From the NCBI RefSeq assembly GCF_014646195.1, contig NZ_BMMZ01000004.1, forward strand, positions 124,001-188,000: a stretch of 64,000 nucleotides of DNA, given 5' to 3'. Of the stretch, positions 44,980 to 53,234 are shown piece by piece (the stretch's first letter is position 1; every line of letters begins with the position of its first letter). Position numbers and translations under genes: made by a program. Below the pieces are notes generated by a model. The model saw nothing but the letters and a program-made list of their open reading frames with translations, was not told the origin of the DNA and did not search any database. This DNA comes from Microlunatus endophyticus. Its GTDB lineage: Bacteria; Actinomycetota; Actinomycetes; Propionibacteriales; Propionibacteriaceae.

Positions 44980-46014
44980 GTGTCCAAGGATCGCGTACGC
45001 AAGCGGGTGCGTGGAGCACGCGAGAACGGGCAGTTGGTCCGTATCCGACGATCCCGCGGCTGGGACGCCCTCGAGGGTGTCGTCGTCGACCACGGGCCGA
45101 AATGGCTGCTACTGGCGGTGGAGTTCGATGCCGGGTTCTACGGCCACTGCATTCTGCGGATCCGCGACATCACCGACTTCTCCGACCAACGTCCCAGCTT
45201 CGTCGCCCAAGCGCTTGCCGGCGAAGGCCATTGGCCGATGCCGACGCTTGATCAGATCGACGTCTCCGGATCCACCAAGGAGCTGGTCGCCAGCCTGGTG
45301 GCCCTCGGCCGGCCGGCGGCCTACCACTACGAGCGACGCGATCCACACTCGATGCTGATCGGTCTGCCGGTCGGCAACGAGGACCACGTGCTCCGGCTTC
45401 ACACGATCGACACCCACGCCCGCTGGGACGACGTCAGCCGGATCCGCTACCGCGACCTCACCCGGGTGGACATCGATAGCGGCTACCTGAAGCGGCTGCT
45501 GCGCATCAGCGGCAACCATCCGGGTGACCCGATCCAGGTGACCGCGGAACTCCGGTTGCGGCAGTTCGATCCGTGGCAGGCGGATGATCAACTGTTGCGG
45601 GACCTGCTGGTCTCCTATCAGGATCCTGACAGTCTGCGGATGGTCGACGGGCCGAGGGCCAGGCCGTACAAGCTCCGCGGGCTCAAGGACATGTTCCGGT
45701 ACATGAGCGACCACGGCGAGCTCTACCTGATCGAGCGGCTCAATGCTGACGGGACCTGGAAGCCGATCGGCGACGCAGCGCTGCAGCCCGGCGCGATCCC
45801 GGTCGTGATCGCTCCCGGGCACCGCAACCAAGGCATCGGACGGGCCGTAGTGGCGGCTTTGATCGGTCGGGCTCGCCAGCTCGGCTGGAGGTCAGTGAAC
45901 GTCAGTGATATCTACGACTACAACACCGCCTCGCGGCGCTTGTACACCTCGTGGGGATTCGTCGGAGTCGGTGCCACTGAGCTTGGGCACCGCTACCGCC
46001 TCGACCTCTCCTGA
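44980..46014 (+). CDS. GNAT acetyltransferase with N-terminal beta-barrel-like domain
   Basis: This 344-residue protein appears to be a fusion. Residues about 1-80 resemble a small Sm/SH3-like barrel (GWDALEGVVVDHGPKWLLLAVEF, then GHCILRIRDITDF), a module I know only from uncharacterised actinobacterial proteins. Residues 80-190 extend it with a second similar stretch. Residues about 190-344 are a GNAT acetyltransferase: RLRQFDPWQADDQLLRDLLVSY, an acetyl-CoA-binding loop in APGHRNQGIGRAVV, and NTASRRLYTSWGF with the catalytic-region Tyr. The acceptor is unknown. The start is GTG 44980, six bases after a TAGCGT element. Confidence 0.75.
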   Translation: MSKDRVRKRVRGARENGQLVRIRRSRGWDALEGVVVDHGPKWLLLAVEFDAGFYGHCILRIRDITDFSDQRPSFVAQALAGEGHWPMPTLDQIDVSGSTKELVASLVALGRPAAYHYERRDPHSMLIGLPVGNEDHVLRLHTIDTHARWDDVSRIRYRDLTRVDIDSGYLKRLLRISGNHPGDPIQVTAELRLRQFDPWQADDQLLRDLLVSYQDPDSLRMVDGPRARPYKLRGLKDMFRYMSDHGELYLIERLNADGTWKPIGDAALQPGAIPVVIAPGHRNQGIGRAVVAALIGRARQLGWRSVNVSDIYDYNTASRRLYTSWGFVGVGATELGHRYRLDLS

Positions 46015-46020
46015 CATGGT

Positions 46021-46236
46021 GTTCCCCGACCCTGGCCTCGCGATCGCGAGACTGGTCGGTTTCGCGACGTCGTCGAAGTTGATCGTGATGGTCACCCGCT
46101 GACTAGCATCTTCTCAACACTCAACAATCCCGAGTACGCGACGGCCGCCGACCAGGTGATCGACAAACCTGCCCTATCGGTCAGCAGCCGGGTCGCGGAA
46201 CTCCTTCGGGGCCTGTTGACCAGGGCTGCCGACTGA
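46021..46236 (+). pseudogene. 3' remnant of an unidentified gene
   Basis: An open stretch without a start codon, ending in TGA at 46234-46236, translates to a natural-looking C-terminus: DRETGRFRDVVEVDRDGHP, then SIFSTLNNPEYATAADQVID and SSRVAELLRGLLTRAAD. The in-frame stop just before 46021 and lack of any start suggest that only the tail of a gene remains. I do not recognise the family. It could instead be chance coding bias. Confidence 0.3.
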
Positions 46237-46237
46237 C

Positions 46238-46456
46238 CTACTCCCCGTGGTCCGGGGTTTGCGAGTATCTCTGCCGGGTTCCCTGCGGATCCTTTGTGCG
46301 CTCGTCCGAGTCGGCGAGCACTCCTGCCGCTTGTGCTTCGGGATCATCGCTGCCGACGGCCTGCTCCTCCGGCAACAGATGCGCTCGCTTCTCGATGCGG
46401 TCACTCTGCTCATCGTCGAGAAGCTCCTGATCTTCGGGCTCGCGCTGCGTATTCAT
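46238..46456 (-). CDS. Small acidic hydrophilic protein
   Basis: This 72-residue soluble protein resembles short actinobacterial proteins of unknown function. The composition is Glu/Asp/Gln-rich (EDQELLDDEQSDRIEKRAHL), with a conserved-looking core LLPEEQAVGSDDPEAQAAGV and a polar tail. No TM or signal segment is present. The codon pattern on this strand is more protein-like than on the other. Start ATG 46456; an AGG lies just upstream. Function unknown. Confidence 0.5.
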   Translation of the reverse strand: MNTQREPEDQELLDDEQSDRIEKRAHLLPEEQAVGSDDPEAQAAGVLADSDERTKDPQGTRQRYSQTPDHGE

Positions 46457-46566
46457 ACCTGATCCCTACCCTCGGAGCCGTCCTGCCACGCGCCTTTCAG
46501 GCGAGAGACTTGGCGGGCGACCAGGTGTATTTTGGCGCCGGAGTCCTTGCCGATAAGGAGACTGAG

Positions 46567-47492
46567 GTGTCTGAGGACGGACAGGTGGCATTCCCAGACG
46601 AGTGGATCGCTGCCGCGCCCAAGATCGAATTGCATGTCCACCACGTCGGTGCGACCTCAGCCGCCACCCTTGCTGATCTTGCTGTCCGGCACCCGGAGGC
46701 CGGAGTGCCGACGGATCCCGCACAGCTCGAGGAGTTCTACCGGTTCGCCGACTGTGATCATTTTCTGCGGGTCTACGCAGCCGTCTCGCGTCTGCTGTCC
46801 ACTGCCGAGGATGTCTATCGACTCACGGTGGGCAATCTTGGCGAACTGGCAGCCCAGCAGGTCCGCTATGCCGAATTGACCGTCACGCCCAACGGGATAC
46901 CGAGTGCGGGCGTGCCTCGCGAAGGACTTGTCGAGGCACTGGGTGCGGCGCGTGCCTTCGCGGCCCGCGAATGGGCATGACGGTCAACTGGATCCTCGAC
47001 ATCCCTGGCCACACGGGCGAACCCGCCGAAGTGGTCATGGATCTGTGCGAGCGGTGCCAGCCTGAAGGGCTGGTCGCACTGGGCCTGGGCGGGCCGGAGA
47101 CTCCCCGAGCCGACTTCGCCCCATACTTCGCGCGAGCCCGCGCCCTCGGCCTGGGGTCCGTTCCCCATGCCGGTGAGGTGGCGGGTCCAGAAAGCGTCCG
47201 TGCGGCGGTCGACGTGCTCAAGGCGGACCGCATCGTGCCGACCCTCGCGGACCACCCGCTGCCGTCCTTGATCGGTGCCGGGATCTCGGTGTCGATCAAC
47301 TCCGACGATCCGCCGATGTTCGGCACGACGCTCACCCGCGAGCTGCAGATCGCTGCGCAGTTGCTCGGGTCGGAGCAGGTACCGCAACTCCTGCGCAACG
47401 CCGTCAACGCCTCGTACGCGACCGATGAGCTTAAGGTGTCGTACCTGACCGATCTCGCGGCGTTCGAAGCCACGGCTCTCACGAAACGCTGA
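46567..47492 (+). pseudogene. Adenosine deaminase-family gene, frameshifted and internally deleted
   Basis: The first frame, from GTG 46567 (AAGGAG upstream), encodes an adenosine/aminodeoxyfutalosine deaminase N-terminus with the metal-binding KIELHVHHVGA and QVRYAELTVTPNG. It stops at 46980 right where homology continues in another frame (GMTVNWILDIPG, LGLGGPE, VPHAGE, SINSDDPPMFGTTL). Restoring one G in the run at 46972-46974 would join them. In addition, about 35 residues are missing after LKADRI, where the family has the essential GHG motif and CPTSN. Both lesions argue for a true pseudogene rather than a sequencing error alone. Confidence 0.75.
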
Positions 47493-47508
47493 CGAGCCCG
47501 TCGAGCTC

Positions 47509-48123
47509 CTACGCCTGCGGATTGGGGATCCAGGTGCTGCGCCGGCTCGCATCCCGGTCGCCCATCCAGGCGAGGTATTGCTCGTACGACGTCACTCCGT
47601 GGTCGATCACGGCCTCATAGACCCACCGACCGTGGGCCAGTTGGCCACGTTCGCGGGCCTCATGCTTGATGCGGATGATCGTTGTGCGGTCCTGCGGTCG
47701 GCTGCTGATGGCCTGTGCCTGCAGGCGCGCTGCTCGTCTGACCTCATCCTCACCGTCTTGATCACGATCACGGGTCAGCATCCAGGTGTCGATCGTCCAC
47801 GGTTCGGAGTCGTCGATGATCAGCATCTTCCAGTACAGGCCGTTGATCGGTTGGCTCCGTGCGTCGACGTAGGCGATCTCTCGTACTGTCGGATCGTCGG
47901 TGAGGGGCAGCAGCACCTCGAATCCCTGCCGGGGCGAGAGATTGTCGACGAAGACCGCGAAGTCGATGTCGGGCTTGACCATCACATCGAGTGCGACCGA
48001 CCCGACGAGTTCGACGCTGCCGACTGTCTCCCACCGGTGGAGGAGCCGTGTCCGGTCGAGGATCCCCAATGCTTGTTCTCGTCGTCGCTGTGCGGTCTCG
48101 AGGATCCGGACGTCGTTGACCAT
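47509..48123 (-). CDS. Nucleotidyltransferase-fold protein
   Basis: This 204-residue protein has a minimal nucleotidyltransferase signature near residues 40-58: LVGSVALDVMVKPDIDFAVF gives GS followed by the D-x-D metal pair. A third acidic residue may be in TIDTWML. The C-terminal half is helical with DRTTIIRIKHEARERGQ. It could transfer a nucleotide to a small molecule or protein; the substrate is unknown. TACCGT six bases before ATG 48123 implies a leaderless mRNA. It converges on the deaminase pseudogene. Confidence 0.7.
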   Translation of the reverse strand: MVNDVRILETAQRRREQALGILDRTRLLHRWETVGSVELVGSVALDVMVKPDIDFAVFVDNLSPRQGFEVLLPLTDDPTVREIAYVDARSQPINGLYWKMLIIDDSEPWTIDTWMLTRDRDQDGEDEVRRAARLQAQAISSRPQDRTTIIRIKHEARERGQLAHGRWVYEAVIDHGVTSYEQYLAWMGDRDASRRSTWIPNPQA

Positions 48124-48129
48124 GACGAG

Positions 48130-48135
48130 ACGGTA
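48130..48135 (-). promoter_or_regulatory. -10 element (TACCGT) of a leaderless promoter
   Basis: On the minus strand TACCGT is followed by CTCGTC and ATG 48123. It overlaps the spacer after the upstream LtrA-like gene. Confidence 0.45.
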
Positions 48136-48140
48136 GCGAT

Positions 48141-49340
48141 TCAGCCCCGGGTGGTCATGGCATTTTCCGACGGCGGGACGCTATGCGACTGCCCCATGGT
48201 CTCGGTGGCGACGACGGCGACCACAACGCCGGCCGCGGTGACGATCGCCGTGCTCAGCCCGCCCAGGACGGCGGCACATCCGGCGACCAGCGCGCCGACG
48301 AGGAAGCACGCGTTGCCGGCCGCGGTCAATCCACGCCGCAAGGTCAGCCACCACACGCCCAGCAGAAAGATCGCCACGGGCACCGACAGGGTCGCCCCGG
48401 CGCTGATGGAGGTGAGCCTGGTGTGATCTCCGACGGTGTCGATGGTGACCTCGATGCCGGCGGAGAACGCGCCGGCCGCGGCGAAGATCACGTAGTGGAA
48501 GTATCCGAACCGCAGGGACGACCGAAGATCCGAGATCTGCTCGTGGTGTTCCCGGGCGAAGTAGACCCACCACAGGCCCGCGGCGATGACGAGGCCGGCT
48601 GCTGAGATCACCAGCAGATCGCGGAGATGGTCGCCGCCCGCGACGGCCTCCACCACCGCATTGGTGGAGGCCAGGACCGATTCGCCCAGGACGATCAGCG
48701 TGAACGCGCCGTAGCGGTCACCGATGTGGTGTGCGTTCCAGGCCGTGGTCTTGTGGCTCTCCGCCCAGACGGGGACGGCGATCTCGGCGACCGCCAGGAC
48801 GAAGAATCCGACGAAGCCGGCCAGGTCCGGCAGGACCAGCCGGACGACCCACCCGAGCTGGACGACGACGATGCCGCCGGCGTAACGGAATGCCGTGCCC
48901 CGCAGACCGGCATCGGACAGACCGGCGCGGAACCATTGGGTGACCATGGCCAGGCGCATGACGAGATAGCCGATCGTCACCAGGGTGAAGTCGGACCGGG
49001 TCATCGCCGCTTCGGCGCCGGCCGCCAGGATGAGGACGCCCGCCATCTGCACGATCGTCATCACCCGGTAGAGCCAGTCGTCGGTGTCGAACGACGTCGC
49101 GAACCAGGTGAAATTCATCCAGGCCCACCAGATCGCGAAGAACACCATTAGGTACGACAGCAGCCCCGCCCAGACCTCTCCGTCGGCGTCGAGATGATGC
49201 AGCTGCTGGGACGACAACGACACGGCAACCACGAAAACGAGATCGAAGAAGAGCTCGAGCGGGCTGGCGACCCGACCGGACTCGTACGGATCCCGCGACA
49301 CCATGCGCTGCAGCGCTCTGCCGGTCCCGGTGATGGGCAA
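48141..49340 (-). CDS. Low-temperature-requirement A (LtrA)-like membrane protein
   Basis: This 399-residue polytopic membrane protein has about 11 TM helices. The LtrA hallmark is at the N-terminus: SPLELFFDLVFVVAVSLSSQQL. WAWMNFTWFATSFDTDDWLYR follows, and later WNAHHIGDRYGAFTLIVLGESVLA. The gene is named for a Listeria locus needed for growth in the cold, but the activity is unknown. The start is TTG 49340, supported by a strong AGGAGGT eight bases upstream. Confidence 0.85.
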   Translation of the reverse strand: MPITGTGRALQRMVSRDPYESGRVASPLELFFDLVFVVAVSLSSQQLHHLDADGEVWAGLLSYLMVFFAIWWAWMNFTWFATSFDTDDWLYRVMTIVQMAGVLILAAGAEAAMTRSDFTLVTIGYLVMRLAMVTQWFRAGLSDAGLRGTAFRYAGGIVVVQLGWVVRLVLPDLAGFVGFFVLAVAEIAVPVWAESHKTTAWNAHHIGDRYGAFTLIVLGESVLASTNAVVEAVAGGDHLRDLLVISAAGLVIAAGLWWVYFAREHHEQISDLRSSLRFGYFHYVIFAAAGAFSAGIEVTIDTVGDHTRLTSISAGATLSVPVAIFLLGVWWLTLRRGLTAAGNACFLVGALVAGCAAVLGGLSTAIVTAAGVVVAVVATETMGQSHSVPPSENAMTTRG

Positions 49341-49763
49341 CGACGTACCTCCTGGCGAATCGGCACCCGGCCGGATCGGGCCGGTGTGGTTCCTGGCCGG
49401 GCAGCCTAGCGAGCATGTGCAGCAGAGCGCGCCAGCAGTTCGGCGCGCTCAGCCGGATAGCTCGATATCCTCACGATTGCGACGTCGTCGATGGGCACCC
49501 GGCACCGGTTTCGTCGGCGAAGCCGATGTGGATCGGCTGACCGGAGCTCTTCGCACGCCGTAGGACGGTCGGTTCCTTCTCGCGCGGCCTGCCGAGGTCG
49601 CCCGGCTCGTGGCGGAAGCGATCGCGACCGATCAGACGGAGATCGTGGTCGATGAGCTGAGCCGGACCGTACGCGCCGGGTCGGCAGGCGGGTGGCCGCG
49701 CTCTCCCCGGACGTGGCCTGATCAGCTTTCCGGGGTCCGCGAGACGGCACTCCCATCGGGCCG
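49341..49763. other. Spacer between the LtrA-like and inositol phosphatase genes
   Basis: This 423-base stretch holds no intact gene. The part from about 49406 to 49680 carries a possible decayed gene on the minus strand (listed separately). The rest would hold the promoter of the LtrA-like gene and the 3' flank of the phosphatase operon; I see no convincing terminator. Confidence 0.5.
49406..49680 (-). pseudogene. Possible decayed gene, frameshifted
   Basis: On the minus strand one frame reads naturally through IDHDLRLIGRDRFRHEPGD and SSGQPIHIGFADETGAG. Near 49495 the sense passes to another frame, PIDDVAIVRISSYPAERAE, ending at a TAG at 49406. No start codon or family is recognised. The continuous protein-like sequence across a frame change suggests a broken gene, but compositional bias could mimic this. 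Confidence 0.3.
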
Positions 49764-50555
49764 TCAGCCGGCGATCGCTGCCTGCCAGAGCTCGAACAGC
49801 TCGTCGGCGACCTGCGGCCGTGCGGCGAGGATGCCACGGCTCTCGGGAAACGGGTCGGCGTTGCCGGCCTCGTCCCGGACGATCATGCCGGCTTCCTTGC
49901 AGAGCAGGGCAGCGGCGAGATGATCCTCGGGATGGAATTCGCCGATCACTGCGCCGACCGTCCGTCCGACCGCTACCTGGGCCAGCGTGAGCGTCGACGA
50001 GCCCATCACCCGGGTGGTGCAGTGCCGGTCGGCCAGGGACTGCAGGAAGTTGATCATGCCGGGCCAGGGTTGGTAACTGGCCCACTCGGTTCCGATCACC
50101 CCGCCGGCCAGCGAGGCCGGTGCCGAAATGGCCGGGGGCCGTCCGTTGACGGTCACACCCCGGCCGGCCGCAGTGAGCCAGATCTCCTGTCGCCAGGGAT
50201 CGGCGACCACACCGACCAGCGGCGTACGGCCGACCGCCATCGCCAGCGAGAACGACGTCCAGGGCAATCCGGCGGTCAGATTCGTGGTGCCGTCGACCGG
50301 ATCGCAGTACCAGGTCGGGCCGTCGCCGGCGGTGCCGCCGTACTCCTCGCCGACCACGACGTGGCCCGGCAGCTCGGCCTTGATCAATCCGCGGACCGCT
50401 TGTTCGACGCCGGTGTCGATCTCGGTCACGACGTCCGCGTCGTGCTTCTTGGTGCGGATCTCTCCCAGCGGAGAGTCCCGGGTGATGGCGATCGCCTGCT
50501 CGGCCGCCAGTCGGGCCACCCGCAGGCAGGCTTCGAGATCGATGTCACCTGTCAT
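49764..50555 (-). CDS. Inositol monophosphatase family protein
   Basis: This 263-residue Mg-dependent phosphatase has the metal sites DVVTEIDTGVEQ with the first Asp/Glu (GEEYGG adds Glu), the family motif WYCDPVDGTTNLTAGLPW, and a late GSSTLTLAQVAVG / HPEDHLAAALLCKEAG region equivalent to the W-D-x-A-A motif (here P-E-D-H-L-A-A). Members remove phosphate from inositol-1-phosphate, fructose-1,6-bisphosphate or other small phosphates. The gene overlaps the GDPD gene by 11 bases and ends a six-gene operon. That context favours a product released from a phosphodiester, such as inositol-1-phosphate. Confidence 0.88.
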   Translation of the reverse strand: MTGDIDLEACLRVARLAAEQAIAITRDSPLGEIRTKKHDADVVTEIDTGVEQAVRGLIKAELPGHVVVGEEYGGTAGDGPTWYCDPVDGTTNLTAGLPWTSFSLAMAVGRTPLVGVVADPWRQEIWLTAAGRGVTVNGRPPAISAPASLAGGVIGTEWASYQPWPGMINFLQSLADRHCTTRVMGSSTLTLAQVAVGRTVGAVIGEFHPEDHLAAALLCKEAGMIVRDEAGNADPFPESRGILAARPQVADELFELWQAAIAG

Positions 50556-51297
50556 GGCGCAACTCCTGGAGTTGGTGGATCCTGTTGGTGGTGATGCCGT
50601 CGATCCCGCGATCCAGCAGATGCTGCATCAGCTCCGGATCGTCGACCGTCCAGCAGGTGATCGCCAGACCGTGATCGGTCGCCCAGCCCATCACGGCGTC
50701 GTTGATCATCGGCCAGTGCGGATTGAACGCCTCGGGCGACAGCTCGTTGATCATCGACTCGGCAGGCAGCCTGCCGTCGGCATCGGATTCGTCCCAGCTG
50801 AAGATGATCCGGGCCTCTGGGTCGGCATCCCGGATGATCGTGAGCGAGTCCGGCCGGCCGCACCACAGCACCTGGTCCGGAGCAATGATTCCGGCAGCCA
50901 GCGACTCGCCGACGACGGCCAGGCCCGGCGCCGCCCAGGCGGGATCGTCCATGTCGATCAACAGCGCCGCACTCGACCGGCCGATGTGCTCCAGCACCTC
51001 CGACAGCAGCGGAATCCGGTGATCATCGTCGCCGATCTTGTCGAGGTCAGGCTTGCTGATCCCCGTGATCGGGCGTGGAACGCCCCAGAGTCGTTCCAGG
51101 GTGTCGTCGTGCAGGACGACCACGGCAGCATCGGCGGTCGTCTTGATGTCGATCTCCACGACCTCCGCACCGGCGTCGATCGCCGCGTCGATCGAGGGCA
51201 GCGTGTTCTCCCGATGGTGACGGGGATCGCCGCGATGGGCGACAGCGTGGAATGCGCCGCCCCGGGTGAATCTCTCCCTCAACCCAAGCCGCGTCAC
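50545..51297 (-). CDS. Glycerophosphodiester phosphodiesterase family protein
   Basis: This 250-residue TIM-barrel enzyme of the GDPD family has the N-terminal AHRGDPRHHRENTLPS with catalytic His and the HR-x-N-T motif, EVVEIDIKTTADAAVVVLHDDTLER with metal-binding Glu/Asp and the second catalytic His, and TCWTVDDPE near the end. No signal peptide is present, so it acts in the cytoplasm on an imported substrate. It hydrolyses glycerophospho-X to an alcohol plus a phosphomonoester. The GTG start overlaps the stop of the ABC ATPase (GTGA). Confidence 0.9.
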   Translation of the reverse strand: MTRLGLRERFTRGGAFHAVAHRGDPRHHRENTLPSIDAAIDAGAEVVEIDIKTTADAAVVVLHDDTLERLWGVPRPITGISKPDLDKIGDDDHRIPLLSEVLEHIGRSSAALLIDMDDPAWAAPGLAVVGESLAAGIIAPDQVLWCGRPDSLTIIRDADPEARIIFSWDESDADGRLPAESMINELSPEAFNPHWPMINDAVMGWATDHGLAITCWTVDDPELMQHLLDRGIDGITTNRIHQLQELRHDR

Positions 51298-52409
51298 CGC
51301 AACCTACCGTCCTGGTCGTAGCTCAGCACGCTGTGCAGCCGTACGCCCACGGCATCGCCCGGCCCGAGGCGCGCGATCGGTGATCGGTCGTCGAGGTAGG
51401 CCCGCAGCTCGGTGGGCTCGCCGGTCGCGGTCGCCAACTCGATCACCATCTCGGTGAAATGTCCACGAGGAATGCTCCGGATGATCTTCGCCGACGCCCC
51501 GGCCTCGACCGGCCCGAGGAGCACGTTCTCCGGCCGTACGCCCAGGCTCACCGGGCGGTCACCGGCCGCGGTTCCCGGGGTGGCTGGCGTATCGACGGGG
51601 ACCGTGACACCACCGACCACGGCGACCGTACTGTCCGCACCGCCGCGCAACTCGCCGTCCAGGGTGTTCATCGCCCCGACGAAGCCGCCGACGAACCGGG
51701 TGGCCGGGGACCGGTAGAGCTCGGTCGGGTCCGAGTACTGCTCGATCCTGCCGGAGTTCATCACGGCGACCCGGTCGGAGATGCTCAACGCCTCGTCCTG
51801 ATCATGGGTGACGATCACGGTCGTGATGCCGAGCCGTTGCTGGATCTCGCGGATGTCCTCCCGCACCCGGACCCGCAGTTTGGCGTCCAGGTTGGAGAGT
51901 GGTTCGTCCAGCAGCAGCACGGCCGGCCGCTGCACCAGAGCCCGGGCGAGTGCGACCCGCTGTTGCTCCCCGCCGGAGATCCGCGCCGGCCGGCTCTTCT
52001 CGTGGTGCATCAGGTTCACCAGTTCGAGCATCTCGTGCACTCGCGCCGTGATCTCGTTCTTCGGCGTCCGCCGCAGCTTGAGCGGATAGGCGACATTCTC
52101 GAAGACCGACATGTGCGGCCAGAGCGCATAGTTCTGGAAGACCATCGCCGTTGGCCGTTTCTCCGGCGGCACCCTGGTCACGATCTCGCCGTCGATGCTG
52201 ATCGTGCCGACGTCAGGGTTGAGAAAGCCGGCGATCATGCGCAGGGTCGTGGTCTTGCCACAGCCGGACGGTCCGAGCAGGCAGACCAACTCGCCTTTGG
52301 CGACCACAAGATCAAGATCATCGACGATCGTCCGGCCGCCGAGATCCTTGCCGACGCCGCGCAGGACGAGCCCGGACTGCTGCTCCTCGCCTACAGAATT
52401 CGTGCTCAA
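51294..52409 (-). CDS. ABC transporter ATP-binding protein (PotA/UgpC-like), TTG start
   Basis: This 371-residue ATPase has Walker A GPSGCGKT, Q-loop QNYALWPHM, signature ISGGEQQRVALARAL, Walker B LLLDEPLSNLD, the H-loop THDQDEA and a C-terminal TOBE domain (about 280-371) typical of importers for sugars, polyamines and phosphodiesters. The start is TTG 52409, overlapping the stop of the upstream permease (TTGA). GGAAGG lies about 12 bases upstream. It is the fourth gene of the minus-strand operon. Confidence 0.9.
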   Translation of the reverse strand: MSTNSVGEEQQSGLVLRGVGKDLGGRTIVDDLDLVVAKGELVCLLGPSGCGKTTTLRMIAGFLNPDVGTISIDGEIVTRVPPEKRPTAMVFQNYALWPHMSVFENVAYPLKLRRTPKNEITARVHEMLELVNLMHHEKSRPARISGGEQQRVALARALVQRPAVLLLDEPLSNLDAKLRVRVREDIREIQQRLGITTVIVTHDQDEALSISDRVAVMNSGRIEQYSDPTELYRSPATRFVGGFVGAMNTLDGELRGGADSTVAVVGGVTVPVDTPATPGTAAGDRPVSLGVRPENVLLGPVEAGASAKIIRSIPRGHFTEMVIELATATGEPTELRAYLDDRSPIARLGPGDAVGVRLHSVLSYDQDGRLR

Positions 52410-53233
52410 CGGATCTGGAATCCTTCCGCCAACTGTCCGCCCATCACATGCTTGCGAACCAACATCAATAACACCACCGACGGGATCGACAGCAGGATCG
52501 AGAAGACCGCAGCCACCTGCCGTGGATAGTTCAGCACCAGCGAATACATCTCGGTCGGCATCGTGTAGAACTCCGGGGCGCCGACGAGATAGGTGCCCTG
52601 GGCCTCGTCGAAGGATGCCAGGAAACTCATGATCAGCGCCACCAGGATGCCCGGCATGGCCAGTGGCAGGGTGATCGTGAAGAAGACCCGCAGCCGCCCG
52701 CCGCCGGCGTCCCGGGCGGCCTCCTCGAAACTGCGCGGCACCGAGGCGAACGCCGCGGCGGGGATCCAGGTCATGAAGACGATCGTGCCGAGCAGGTGTA
52801 CGACCACCACGCCGCCGAAGGTGCTCATCAGGTTGAAGGCGTAGAAGAGCGCGGCAAGTGCCACGTAGAGGCCCGTCTTGGGGAAGGCGTTGGTAGCGAA
52901 TAACCCGATCAGGAAGACTCGACGGCCGGGAAAGTCGAAGCGGGAGAAGGCGTACGCCGCCGGCAGGCAGATCACACTGGAGACGATCAGGGTCGTGATC
53001 GCGAATTCGATGCTGAGCCGGATCGAGGAGAACAACTGCGGGTCGTCGAAGACCCGCCCGAACCACTGCAGCGTCCAGCCGTCGGGAAGCAGTCTCGGGT
53101 AGGTCCAGCTGGTCGAGAAGGCGCGGATCGCCAGCCAGAGCAGGGGTCCGACGATGAAGGTCAACAGCGCGACGACGAAGATCACCGTCAGCACCTGGCG
53201 GGCGATCTTGGTGACCATGGTGGAGACCGGCAC
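52406..53233 (-). CDS. ABC transporter permease 2 of the phosphodiester-type importer
   Basis: This is a 275-residue six-TM permease of the PotC/PhnV-like branch. The EAA loop is SFEEAARDAGGGRLRVFFTITLPL. The first TM helix (VLTVIFVVALLTFIVGPLLW) starts soon after the N-terminus. GTG 53233 is selected because GGGGAGG lies seven bases upstream and the codon begins one base after the stop of permease 1; ATG 53218 is possible. It pairs with permease 1 to form the membrane channel. Confidence 0.88.
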   Translation of the reverse strand: MPVSTMVTKIARQVLTVIFVVALLTFIVGPLLWLAIRAFSTSWTYPRLLPDGWTLQWFGRVFDDPQLFSSIRLSIEFAITTLIVSSVICLPAAYAFSRFDFPGRRVFLIGLFATNAFPKTGLYVALAALFYAFNLMSTFGGVVVVHLLGTIVFMTWIPAAAFASVPRSFEEAARDAGGGRLRVFFTITLPLAMPGILVALIMSFLASFDEAQGTYLVGAPEFYTMPTEMYSLVLNYPRQVAAVFSILLSIPSVVLLMLVRKHVMGGQLAEGFQIR

Positions 53234-53234
53234 C

